DNA from: DASSJT01 sp035691065
GTDB taxonomy: Bacteria > Actinomycetota > Actinomycetes > Actinomycetales > Dermatophilaceae
DNA length: 64,000 nucleotides
NCBI GenBank assembly: GCA_035691065.1
Contig: DASSJT010000157.1
Span: 1 to 64,000 of the forward strand
Reading direction: 5' to 3'
Positions 1-10,807 of this stretch are shown one piece after another; position 1 is the stretch's first letter, and each line of letters begins with the position of its first letter. The notes below the pieces were generated by a model. That model had not been told where the DNA came from. It saw only the letters and a list, made by a program, of their open reading frames with translations, and searched no databases. A program made the translations under genes and the position numbers.

Positions 1-120
1 CCCGTTCAGTCCGATGATGTTCCGATCCGGCCGACCTCCCCGGGCCGTTCACGTGTCACAGACTGTCGGCCTGTCTTCGTCTCGGTGACAAGGGCGATAC
101 TGGATGAGGAGCGTGACGTG

Positions 121-1035
121 ATGCGAGTGTTCGTGGCAGGCGGGTCCGGGGTCATCGGGCGCCGTCTGGTGTCGCAACTGGTGGCCCATGGCCATCAGGT
201 GACCGGGACAACGACCAGCGCGGGCAAGCTGGGCCTGCTGGAGCAGTTGGGCGCCGAGGGCGTCGTGATGGATGGGCTGGACGCGGTGTCGGTGGGCGAG
301 GCCGTGGCGGCCGCCCGACCGGACGCGATCGTGAATCAGATGACGGCCCTGTCCGTGGCGCACGCCGGCAAGCCCAACTTGAGGAAGGCCGACCGCTTCT
401 TCGCTGCCACCAACCGGCTGCGCAGCGAGGGGACCGACCATCTGCTGGCTGCGGCCGAGGCGGCCGGTGTCTCCAACGTCGTCGTGCAGGGCCACGCCAG
501 CATGAACGGAATCCGCACGGGTGGATGGGTCAAGACCGAGGAGGACCCGCTGGAGGTGATCGAGGGGACCAAGGCGATCAGCCACCTCGAGGACGTGGTC
601 CTCGGGGCCGGCGGCGCGGTCCTGCGCTACGGCGGGCTCTACGGACCGGGCGCCAACGACGATCAGGTCCGGCTCGTGCGGAGGCGGCTGTTCCCGCTGG
701 TCGGCGATGGCACCGGCTACTTCTCGTGGGTGCATGTCGACGACGCGGCGAGCGCCACCGTCCTGGCGGTGGAGCAGAAGGCGAAGGGCGTGTTCAACAT
801 CGTCGATGACGAGCCGGCCCCGGTCAGCGAGTGGCTGCCATATCTCGCGGAGTGCGCCGGGGCAAAACCGCCGCGGCGGGTTCCAGCATGGCTGGCCCGG
901 GTCCTGGCGGGCGAGATGGTGGTGGGCATGATGACCCAGGGGCGCGGCTTCTCCAATGCCAAGGCCAAGCGGGAGCTGGGCTGGGAGCTGCGCTATCCGT
1001 CGTGGCGGCAGGGTTTCAAGGAAGAGCTCGAATGA
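121..1035 (+). CDS. NAD-dependent epimerase/dehydratase family protein
   Basis: This 304-residue protein starts with a Rossmann nucleotide-binding motif, G7-x-x-G10-x-x-G13 (GGSGVIG), typical of the extended short-chain dehydrogenase (NAD-dependent epimerase/dehydratase) family. These are cytosolic enzymes acting on sugar nucleotides or similar alcohols and ketones; the substrate cannot be told here. I chose the ATG at 121 because a GAGGAG-like ribosome site lies about 10 bases upstream and the GxxGxxG motif is then close to the N-terminus; an in-frame GTG at 85 would add 12 unsupported residues. It looks monocistronic, with a hairpin terminator about 270 bases downstream. Family assignment is firm, function open. 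Confidence 0.85.
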   Translation: MRVFVAGGSGVIGRRLVSQLVAHGHQVTGTTTSAGKLGLLEQLGAEGVVMDGLDAVSVGEAVAAARPDAIVNQMTALSVAHAGKPNLRKADRFFAATNRLRSEGTDHLLAAAEAAGVSNVVVQGHASMNGIRTGGWVKTEEDPLEVIEGTKAISHLEDVVLGAGGAVLRYGGLYGPGANDDQVRLVRRRLFPLVGDGTGYFSWVHVDDAASATVLAVEQKAKGVFNIVDDEPAPVSEWLPYLAECAGAKPPRRVPAWLARVLAGEMVVGMMTQGRGFSNAKAKRELGWELRYPSWRQGFKEELE

Positions 1036-1306
1036 CCCCGGGGCGAGCAGTTCGAAGAGCTGCGGGCCGCCATTGTTCGCCGATCGGGACGGCAAGGTAG
1101 TCAGCACGCCGACGCTCGACGACGTGCTCGACGGGCGGATCCAGACGATCCGTTCGGTGTGGCACAGATCCTTCGCACATCACCCGCCACACGACGGCGC
1201 GGCCTCCCCCTTAAAGGTGTCATGAGCCCGACCAGGGGTAATAGGGCGCGTGGCGCCACCGCGTTCGACCCATCCCACGCGGCTCCACCGCGGCGTCCCC
1301 ACGACG

Positions 1307-1343
1307 CAGCGCCCGCCCTCGCAGGGGATGGGGGCGGGCGCTG
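1307..1343 (+). terminator. Hairpin terminator-like element
   Basis: A perfect 12-bp inverted repeat (1307-1318 with 1332-1343) has a 13-base loop and is followed by TCTTTGT. It lies after the epimerase gene and before the 3' end of the convergent small gene, so it could serve either strand. A very similar GCGCCCGCCC/GGGCGGGCGC stem recurs at 41867-41900. Confidence 0.6.
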
Positions 1344-1367
1344 TCTTTGTGGGGGAAGGTGGCGACG

Positions 1368-1646
1368 TTACTCCGGCCGCTCCGGCGTGTCAGCCGTTCC
1401 GGCGAGGTCGTCGTCTGCTTCGGTGGTGTCCCGGTCGGGGCACAGGCTCTCCACGGCCTGTGTCAGCCGCTCCGCGCTGATGCCGAGAGCTTGGGCGACC
1501 CGCACCAAGTCCGGCACCGTCAGGTGCAACGCCGGCCAGCCGTCGAGCATCTGCGCGTCCCCCAGTAGCTGTCGAGCCCGCTGGCGCAGCTCGTATGCCG
1601 CGCCACGGCGACGTCGCATCTGCTCTGGGGTTAGGTTCTTGCTCAT
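1368..1646 (-). CDS. Small conserved-looking protein of unknown function
   Basis: A 92-residue basic-then-acidic protein that I do not recognise. The first half is helical and Arg-rich, the middle (about residues 42-68) resembles a short helix-turn-helix ending in a segment reading ALGISAERL, and the tail is acidic. Start choice is strong: an AAGGAGATG ribosome site stands 6-7 bases before the ATG. That site lies inside a short perfect hairpin (1651-1670), which suggests translational control. No membrane segment or signal peptide is visible. It stands alone between two non-coding gaps. Confidence 0.7.
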   Translation of the reverse strand: MSKNLTPEQMRRRRGAAYELRQRARQLLGDAQMLDGWPALHLTVPDLVRVAQALGISAERLTQAVESLCPDRDTTEADDDLAGTADTPERPE

Positions 1647-1650
1647 GGTT

Positions 1651-1670
1651 CACATCTCCTTGCAGATGTG
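1651..1670 (-). promoter_or_regulatory. Hairpin enclosing the ribosome binding site
   Basis: A perfect 7-bp inverted repeat (CACATCT with AGATGTG, six-base loop) holds the AAGGAG ribosome site of the downstream 92-residue gene partly in its loop and partly in its stem. Opening or closing this hairpin would change access of the ribosome. A ligand, RNA or protein partner is not evident. Confidence 0.45.
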
Positions 1671-2068
1671 TCCCTAGGCTCTGGCCGGTGTTCACCCACC
1701 GGCCGGGGCCGCTTCTTTGGGATCTCGTTGTCCTTGGCTTGTCCTTGCGAGGACCACAAACGCCGACCGTCGTTCAACGGTCGCGGGTCCCATCTGTGCA
1801 GGTCAGCGGCCATTGCCACTGTTCGCCAACGGTTTTCACCTGTGCGGGCAGAGTTCGAGATGTACTACGACATCTGAGCCCGAGCCTGTCGTGCGGCCGA
1901 CGTAGGACGTGGTGTCCACTGGATGGTCCCAGTCCGCAGTCGGCCCGCAACGTGCGGACCCGTCGAGTCCGCTCGCGCTGCCATGACCCCTGCGAAGGCA
2001 GCGCGGGCGGACTCGTGCGCGTGTGGGCAGGCGCAGCAACCTCCCCCACGCGCGGCGTGAGAGGGCCT
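1671..2068. other. Non-coding gap between a small gene and a lipoprotein gene
   Basis: About 400 bases hold no convincing reading frame on either strand. They contain a small hairpin (GACCGT/ACGGTC near 1767-1784) and a large imperfect hairpin at 1964-2015. The lipoprotein gene reads into this gap from the right, while the small gene's promoter must lie at its left edge. No tRNA or known structured RNA was recognised. Confidence 0.5.
1964..2015 (-). terminator. Long hairpin downstream of the lipoprotein gene
   Basis: Arms 1964-1982 and 1997-2015 pair at 18 of 19 positions with a 14-base loop. It lies about 54 bases beyond the lipoprotein stop codon. There is no U-tract, as is common for actinobacterial terminators, so its role as terminator is inferred from position. 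Confidence 0.5.
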
Positions 2069-2467
2069 TCAGACCGCAGGCGTTGGCTGGGCTGCCGCCC
2101 TGGGCGGGAGGAAGGCGTCCATGGGGCCAAAGACGCCGAGGTCAACCGTCTTGTTGCTGAGGGTCAGGCCGCCGCCGTACTTCTGCGACGGTCCATTGGG
2201 GACGAACAGGAGCAGCACCGATCCGCGCGGCGAGGTCGCCCCCGGCGGCCTTGGGGCGGTCGACAGCTCGAACCGACCGCGCATCTGGACGAGGTAGATG
2301 GGCACGTCGGCCGCCCCCCGTCCTGCGCCGTCCAGGGCCGCGGCGCGCTGCGTCGTCGACTGCCTGCCTGGCGGCTCCGTGCTCGATCCAGGCGGCGCGA
2401 CGACCGTTCCGCAGCCCGCCAGCGCCACCATCACAAGGCCGAGTACCACGGGCTGCACGGCTCTCAC
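2069..2467 (-). CDS. Putative lipoprotein
   Basis: A 132-residue secreted protein. A basic start and hydrophobic stretch (residues 5-18) lead to a lipobox L-A-G-C with the modifiable cysteine at residue 19, so it is likely lipidated and anchored on the outer face of the membrane. The rest contains a low-complexity Ser/Thr/Pro segment and a beta-rich core with no motif I recognise. It starts with GTG; AAGGG is very close upstream and GGGAGG somewhat farther. The lspA gene for processing such precursors lies elsewhere in the window. It is divergent from the polysaccharide deacetylase gene. Confidence 0.75.
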   Translation of the reverse strand: MRAVQPVVLGLVMVALAGCGTVVAPPGSSTEPPGRQSTTQRAAALDGAGRGAADVPIYLVQMRGRFELSTAPRPPGATSPRGSVLLLFVPNGPSQKYGGGLTLSNKTVDLGVFGPMDAFLPPRAAAQPTPAV

Positions 2468-2743
2468 GACCCTTAGACCCTCCCGAAGGGCGCGGAGGTT
2501 GCACTCATTCCCTTCACACGCTCGGACGGAAGAGGGCTGTCCACTTCGGGCCCCGCGTGCTCAAGTGCGGCCCATCCCTCCAAGCGGCCGATCGCGTGGC
2601 GCTCAGGACGAGCCGCAACCATCCGGGACGTAGTTCCCTCCTCACCGCCGAAGAGCCAGCCACAGCATGGAAATATCCCAAGACCCGGCTCAAGGACCGC
2701 AACGGCGCACCGCCGCCAGTCCTTGGCCCTGAAGGAGTCCATC

Positions 2744-3508
2744 ATGAAGCTGAGGCACGTTCTCACGGCCGTCACAGCGGCGTTGATGGCGGTGGGCATT
2801 GCGGTGCAGCCCGCCGGCCCGGCCCAACCGGCCGGTTCCGCCCCGGCGCGAACCACCGCATCACCGCAGCTCGCCCTGACCGCGGCCACGTACTACAACT
2901 CGCGGTGCGGCAACACGTCAGGGCGAGTCCTGCTCACCCTCGACGACTGGGCGTACGGCGACCCCTACCGGGCCACCCGGACGGGCGCCTACCTGCAGTC
3001 TCGCGGCATCCGAGCGGCGTTCTTCCTCATCAACGAGTACGCCCGGAAGTACCCGAGCATCGTCTCCACCCTGCGCAAGCAAGGGCACTGGGTGCTGAAC
3101 CACACCTACTCCCACCCCGACCTCACGACGCTCTCGAACTACAACGTCGCCTGGCAGATCCGGAACGGGGTCTACAGCAACCGGCTGCGCCCGCCGGGTG
3201 GCGCCTACAACTCCCGCGTGTCTGGCATCGCCGCGAATCTCGGGTACCGCATCTGCACCTGGACCATCGACACCCGTGACTGGCAGTACGTCAACGGCAG
3301 CCGCCGGAGCGTGTCGAGTATCCGGTACATCGTGCGCAACTCGTCCTACTCGGCGAAGTCCAGCGGCGTGATCCTGGGGCATCTCTTCACCAACTACCCC
3401 GCCGCGCTCTCGGGCATCATCTATGACCTCCACCGCCAAGGGTTCCTCTTCTGCCGCAACCGGGGCGCGGTGGGAGCCTTTGCCCCCTTCCCGCTGGCCT
3501 GCACATAG
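2744..3508 (+). CDS. Secreted polysaccharide deacetylase (NodB homology)
   Basis: A 254-residue protein with an N-terminal signal peptide (about residues 1-24, no lipobox) followed by a carbohydrate esterase 4 fold. The three NodB motifs are visible: T-L-D67-D68-W, where the usual last glycine is tryptophan; H120-x-x-x-H124, the metal-binding pair; and R149-P-P-G. It would remove N- or O-acetyl groups from cell-wall or extracellular glycans. The start at 2744 has an AAGGAG site 6 bases upstream; an in-frame ATG at 2723 would sit before that site. Two cysteines (residues 55 and near the C-terminus) could form a disulfide outside the cell. The exact glycan is unknown. Confidence 0.88.
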   Translation: MKLRHVLTAVTAALMAVGIAVQPAGPAQPAGSAPARTTASPQLALTAATYYNSRCGNTSGRVLLTLDDWAYGDPYRATRTGAYLQSRGIRAAFFLINEYARKYPSIVSTLRKQGHWVLNHTYSHPDLTTLSNYNVAWQIRNGVYSNRLRPPGGAYNSRVSGIAANLGYRICTWTIDTRDWQYVNGSRRSVSSIRYIVRNSSYSAKSSGVILGHLFTNYPAALSGIIYDLHRQGFLFCRNRGAVGAFAPFPLACT

Positions 3509-3520
3509 CCTGCATGTAGC

Positions 3521-3595
3521 GGGTGGAGGCCATTGGCCATATGGCGGGAGGTGGCCACTGGCCATAGAGCGAGAGGAGGCCACTGGCCCGTATGC
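3521..3595 (+). repeat. Three 25-bp tandem repeats with palindromic GGCCAyTGGCC cores
   Basis: Three imperfect copies at 3521-3545, 3546-3570 and 3571-3595 each hold GGCCAYTGGCC at the same place (3528, 3553, 3578). The third copy runs directly into a GTATGCCGGTGGGCCG element. They lie just after the deacetylase stop and about 260 bases before the stress-protein gene, so they could be terminator-like or act as operators. Confidence 0.75.
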
Positions 3596-3669
3596 CGGTG
3601 GGCCGCCGCAGCTCGGCGAATGTCTCCACACGTGCACGCCGCCAAGGTGGCGAGCCGGCCCACCGGTAT
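3590..3669. repeat. Inverted pair of a dispersed palindromic element
   Basis: GTATGCCGGTGGGCCG at 3590-3605 is answered by its near-exact reverse complement at 3654-3669 (15 of 16 positions). The same core forms perfect or near-perfect hairpins at 57454-57496 and 10757-10790, so this looks like a copy of a short interspersed palindromic repeat rather than a local accident. Confidence 0.6.
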
Positions 3670-3747
3670 ACGTTCAAGGCCTCCGGTCCACCCTGTGGAC
3701 GGTCACCGCCAAAGTGGCGTCGTTCTCCCAACTCGCGCCCTTGCGCC

Positions 3748-3813
3748 GCTACCGTGAGAACTGCGGGCGAGGAGCCCGTGACGGTAGCCGAGAGCCGGCA
3801 GGCTCGGCTCTCT
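3748..3813 (+). promoter_or_regulatory. Structured leader before the universal stress gene
   Basis: GCTACCGT at 3748-3755 pairs perfectly with ACGGTAGC at 3781-3788, enclosing a smaller GGGC/GCCC stem, and is followed by a second hairpin (AGAGCC/GGCTCT). These lie directly before the start codon of the stress-protein gene, whose own ribosome site is weak. No known riboswitch class fits. Confidence 0.35.
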
Positions 3814-3851
3814 CCGCCGCCATGAGTTCCGACAAGAAAGCGAGTCGAGCC

Positions 3852-4733
3852 ATGGAGGGCAAAGCACAGCCGGACAGCATCGTCGTCGGTGTCGACGGGT
3901 CCGCCGTGGGAAACCTGGCCCTCGACTGGGCCGCGGCGCAGGCGTCCGCGCGGGGTCTCCCCATCCACCTCGTCCATGCGTTCACCCCTGACCTCCCGTC
4001 GTTCGAGTTCGGCGCCGGGCTGAGCGTCCAGGCCATCCGGGAGAGCGGCAAGCGGCTGCTCGTCATGGCCCGTGATCGGGTGCACCGGGTCAACCCGGAC
4101 CTGCCCGTCACCGGCGTGTGCACGTCGGGGTATGCCGCGGCCGCTTTGATCCGGGCCAGCCGCCACGCCGAGTACGTCGTGGTCGGCGCGCACGGCAACG
4201 GCGCGTTCAGCACCACGGCACTCGGCTCGGTCGCGATGCAGGTGACTACGCACGCCTACTGTCCTGCGGTCGTGGTCAAGCACAGCGACGCCAGCCACCA
4301 GCCCTACGGGCGGGTCGTGGTCGGCGTGGACGGCTCGACACACTCCCTGCAAGCCCTTGCCTCCGCGTTCCGTCAGGCGGCCATCCGGTCAGCCGAGCTC
4401 CTTGTGGTCCACGCCTGGGAGGCACGTGGCCACGAGGACCCGACGCTGGGGTCGTCGGACTGGCCCGACTACGAGCGCGCCCAGCACTCCCGGGTCGAGC
4501 GCGCCCTCGGCCACGAGCAGCGTCACTACCCGGAAGTCAAGGTCGCACAGCAGGTTCGCCGCGGCCGAGCCGTGCCCATCCTCGTCGAGGCGGCCCGCAG
4601 TGCCGACCTTGCCGTCGTCGGCAGCCGCGGGCTCGGTGGCTTCCCCGGCCTGCGCATCGGCTCGGTCTGCCACGGCGTCCTGAACCGTGCGGCCTGCCCG
4701 GTGATGGTCACCCGCAGCCGCGACGACGACTGA
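3852..4733 (+). CDS. Tandem-domain universal stress protein (UspA family)
   Basis: A 293-residue cytosolic protein made of two Usp domains (about residues 8-145 and 150-290). Each starts with a VVGVDGS strand-loop and ends with the ATP-binding G-x2-G-x9-G-S pattern (GAHGNGAF...LGS and GSRGLGGF...IGS), so both domains look able to bind nucleotide. Such proteins act in stress and dormancy responses. The ATG at 3852 lies about 5 residues before the first conserved strand; an in-frame ATG at 3822 is an alternative and neither has a strong ribosome site. The leader carries hairpins (3748-3813) and a tandem array lies farther upstream. Confidence 0.88.
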   Translation: MEGKAQPDSIVVGVDGSAVGNLALDWAAAQASARGLPIHLVHAFTPDLPSFEFGAGLSVQAIRESGKRLLVMARDRVHRVNPDLPVTGVCTSGYAAAALIRASRHAEYVVVGAHGNGAFSTTALGSVAMQVTTHAYCPAVVVKHSDASHQPYGRVVVGVDGSTHSLQALASAFRQAAIRSAELLVVHAWEARGHEDPTLGSSDWPDYERAQHSRVERALGHEQRHYPEVKVAQQVRRGRAVPILVEAARSADLAVVGSRGLGGFPGLRIGSVCHGVLNRAACPVMVTRSRDDD

Positions 4734-4831
4734 CGGCGACTGACAACGGTTGGCGGCGACTGGCGACCGTTGGTGGCGGCTGACCGCTGAACGGCCCGCA
4801 CGCGACAACTGACGGCGGCTGCCGCGATGCC

Positions 4832-6979
4832 TCAGCCCCCGACGGAAGTGCCCAGCCCGACCTGGTCCAGGAGGAAGGCCCACTCCCAGGCCGTCTGCTC
4901 CCACGCGCTGTAGCGCCCGCTACGGCCACCGTGCCCGGCAACCATCTCGGTGCGCAGGAGCACCGGGCGCTCCGGGTCCGCAGGCAGCGTCGAGCGCAGC
5001 CGGGCAACCCACTTGGCCGGCTCGGTGAAGAACACCCGGGTGTCGTTGAGGCTGGTCGTGGCCAGGATCGCCGGGTAGCGGTGTCCGCTGGTGTCGCCGA
5101 TGTTCTCGTAGGGCGTGTAGCTCTTCATGTAGGCGTAGACCTGCGGGTCCTCCAGCGGGTTGCCCCACTCCTCCCACTCGCCCACGGTCAGGGGCAGGTC
5201 TGGGCGCAGGATCGTGGTCAGGGCATCGACGAACGGCACCGCGGCGTGGACGGCACGGAACCGGTCCGGCGCCATGTTGACGGCTGCCCCGATGAGGAGG
5301 CCACCGGCCGAACCGCCTTCCGCCACAAGCCGGTCCGCGTTGACCCAGCCGCTGCTGACGAGGTGGTCGGCACAGGCGATGAAGTCGGTGAACGTGTTCT
5401 TCTTGTGCAGCAGCTTGCCCTCCTCGTACCACGCGCGGCCGAGCTCCCCGCCGCCGCGGACGTGCGCGAGGGCGAACACCATTCCCCGCTCCAGCAGCGA
5501 CAGCCGGGCCACCGAGAAATAGGGGTCGCTGGAGGCCTCATAGGAGCCGTATGCCGTCAGGAAGCCTGGGTGGGATCCGTCCGGCTGGGTGCCGCGCAGG
5601 TAGACCAGGGACATCGGGATGCGGGTCCCGTCGGCGGCCGTGGCCCACTCCCGCCGCTGCTCGAACGCCGCGGGGTCGTAGCCGCCTAGCACCGGCTGGC
5701 GCTTCAGCAGCGTGAGCGCGCCGGTGGCGACGTCGCAGTCGTACACCGTCTTGGGCGTCACGAGCGACTCGAAGACGAGCTGGATGGTGGTCTGGCTGGG
5801 CTCGGGGTTGTCACCGATCCCCACCGAGTAGAGCGGCTCGTGGAACGGCAGGTCGCGGGGCTGTCCGAACCCCGTGTCCCCTTCCTCGGAGCGGGGCAGG
5901 ATCCGCAGCCCGGTGAGCCCGTCGGCGCGCAGGGACAGGACGGCATAGTCGTCGAACGCGTCGATACCCAGGAAGCGCTCGCCAGGCGCCGACTCGAGCA
6001 CGGGCCGCCACTCCTCGTGGCTGGTGGCACCGAGCGGCGCCCAGGCCAGGTCGAAGTCCTTGTGGTGCTCGTTGTGGAGGATGAGCAGGCGGTCGGCCGC
6101 CGGCTCGACGTCGTACTCGACGCCGTCCCGCCGGGGCGCGACGACCCGGAAGTCCCCGGTCGGTTCGGCGGCGTCCAGGATCCGCGCCTCGCTGGTGGTC
6201 CGCGAGCCGATGCCGATGAGGATCCACCGGTCGTCCCGCGAGGTGCCCAGCCCCATCCAGAACCGCTCGTCCGGCTCCTCGTAGACCATCACGTCGTCGC
6301 CGACCGGGCCGCCGACCCGGTGCCGCCAGATCTGGTACGGGCGCCAGGCATCGTCGACCCGCGTGTAGAAGAGCCACTCGCCGTCGAGCGAGAACACGCA
6401 GCCGTAGCCGATCCCGGTGACGGCGTCGTCCAGCACCTCCCCGGAATGGATGTCCTTCACGGTCAGGTCGAACCGCTCGTCGCCCTCGGTGTCGGTGGCG
6501 TAGGCCAGCCGGGAGTGGTCCGGGCTGACGGTGAACGCGCCCATCGAGAAGAACTCATGGCCCTCAGCCGCCTCGTTGCCGTCAAGCAGGACCTGCTCGC
6601 CCGCAACGGCGGCCTCTCCTTCCAGCGCCGGCCGCACGCTGTGGAGGCCACCCGGCGCACGGCAGTGAACGGCATACTGCATGCCCTCCACGGTCCGCGA
6701 GTAGTACCACCACGGCCCACTTGCCACCGGGACGCTCAGGTCGGTCTCGAGAACCCGCGACTTGATCTCCTGGAAGATGCTGCCCCGCAGCGCCGCGAGG
6801 CCCGCGGTCATCGCTTCGGCGTAGTCGTTCTCGGCCTTGAGGTAGTCGACGACGTCGGGGTCGCTCTTGTCGCGCAGCCATTCGTAGTGGTCCACCACGC
6901 GGTCGCCGTGGTGCTCGCGGACGAACTCCACGGCCTTGGCGATCGGGGGAAGCTGCGGGGTGTCCTCGGCAGTGCTCAC
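4832..6979 (-). CDS. ptrB: Oligopeptidase B (S9A prolyl oligopeptidase family)
   Basis: A 715-residue cytosolic serine peptidase that cuts short peptides after basic residues. The N-terminal half is a seven-bladed propeller region; the C-terminal half is an alpha/beta hydrolase. The catalytic triad is visible: Ser in GGSAGG (about residue 556), Asp in SLNDTR (about 647) and His in AGHGGRSGR (about 685), the last pattern being typical of oligopeptidase B rather than of prolyl endopeptidase. Length matches the family (680-720). It starts with ATG at 6979, 60 bases after the dnaE stop on the other side of a short gap, and may be transcribed with or after dnaE. Confidence 0.9.
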   Translation of the reverse strand: MSTAEDTPQLPPIAKAVEFVREHHGDRVVDHYEWLRDKSDPDVVDYLKAENDYAEAMTAGLAALRGSIFQEIKSRVLETDLSVPVASGPWWYYSRTVEGMQYAVHCRAPGGLHSVRPALEGEAAVAGEQVLLDGNEAAEGHEFFSMGAFTVSPDHSRLAYATDTEGDERFDLTVKDIHSGEVLDDAVTGIGYGCVFSLDGEWLFYTRVDDAWRPYQIWRHRVGGPVGDDVMVYEEPDERFWMGLGTSRDDRWILIGIGSRTTSEARILDAAEPTGDFRVVAPRRDGVEYDVEPAADRLLILHNEHHKDFDLAWAPLGATSHEEWRPVLESAPGERFLGIDAFDDYAVLSLRADGLTGLRILPRSEEGDTGFGQPRDLPFHEPLYSVGIGDNPEPSQTTIQLVFESLVTPKTVYDCDVATGALTLLKRQPVLGGYDPAAFEQRREWATAADGTRIPMSLVYLRGTQPDGSHPGFLTAYGSYEASSDPYFSVARLSLLERGMVFALAHVRGGGELGRAWYEEGKLLHKKNTFTDFIACADHLVSSGWVNADRLVAEGGSAGGLLIGAAVNMAPDRFRAVHAAVPFVDALTTILRPDLPLTVGEWEEWGNPLEDPQVYAYMKSYTPYENIGDTSGHRYPAILATTSLNDTRVFFTEPAKWVARLRSTLPADPERPVLLRTEMVAGHGGRSGRYSAWEQTAWEWAFLLDQVGLGTSVGG

Positions 6980-7040
6980 GCCGGAACCCTACGTCCCCTT
7001 GGCCGCCGGCCGGCCACCCTGCCCGAGCACCGGGCGTGGC

Positions 7041-10592
<3,552 letters not shown>

Positions 10593-10599
10593 CGGGACG

Positions 10600-10605
10600 A
10601 GTCTA
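10600..10605 (-). promoter_or_regulatory. -10 box of a probable leaderless dnaE promoter
   Basis: TAGACT on the minus strand ends 7 bases before the dnaE ATG, and there is no ribosome site, so transcription would begin at or next to the start codon. Similar -10 boxes sit 6-7 bases before five other genes in this window. Confidence 0.5.
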
Positions 10606-10664
10606 AGTCCGGCCACCGACCACCCCCGGCGTGTCGCGGCCCGTGTCGCGCCCCTGGCCGAAAC

Positions 10665-10689
10665 CCTTTATCGGGTGGCCCGATAAAGG
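10665..10689 (-). terminator. Perfect 11-bp hairpin (terminator)
   Basis: Arms 10665-10675 and 10679-10689 are perfectly complementary around a 3-base loop. On the minus strand the stem is followed by GTTT, fitting an intrinsic terminator of the rluD transcript. A sister palindrome sharing 21 of 25 positions lies at 10727-10751. Confidence 0.65.
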
Positions 10690-10726
10690 CCCGGTTCCCC
10701 CCACGTGCGAACTCGGGTCAAGCGCA

Positions 10727-10751
10727 CCTTCCTCGGGTGACCCGAGAAAGG
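10727..10751 (-). terminator. Second sister hairpin
   Basis: The stem CTCGGG/CCCGAG around TGA extends through CCTT/AAGG with one mismatch. It is a near copy of the hairpin at 10665-10689 and lies between it and the rluD stop. Confidence 0.5.
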
Positions 10752-10756
10752 TGAGG

Positions 10757-10790
10757 CGGTATGCCGGGGAGCCGGGCCACCGGCATACCG
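10757..10790 (-). terminator. GTATGCC-type palindrome after rluD
   Basis: CGGTATGCCGG (10757-10767) pairs perfectly with CCGGCATACCG (10780-10790). The right half, read as GCCGGGCCACCGGCATACC, differs by one base from the arm of the hairpin at 57454-57472, so this belongs to a dispersed element family. It stands 17 bases after the rluD stop. Confidence 0.6.
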
Positions 10791-10807
10791 GCTGGTCGGC
10801 GGGGTGG

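Noticed and set aside
1595..2476. A 293-codon plus-strand frame
   Set aside because: Antisense to the lipoprotein gene and running through hairpins; no domain, no start signal.
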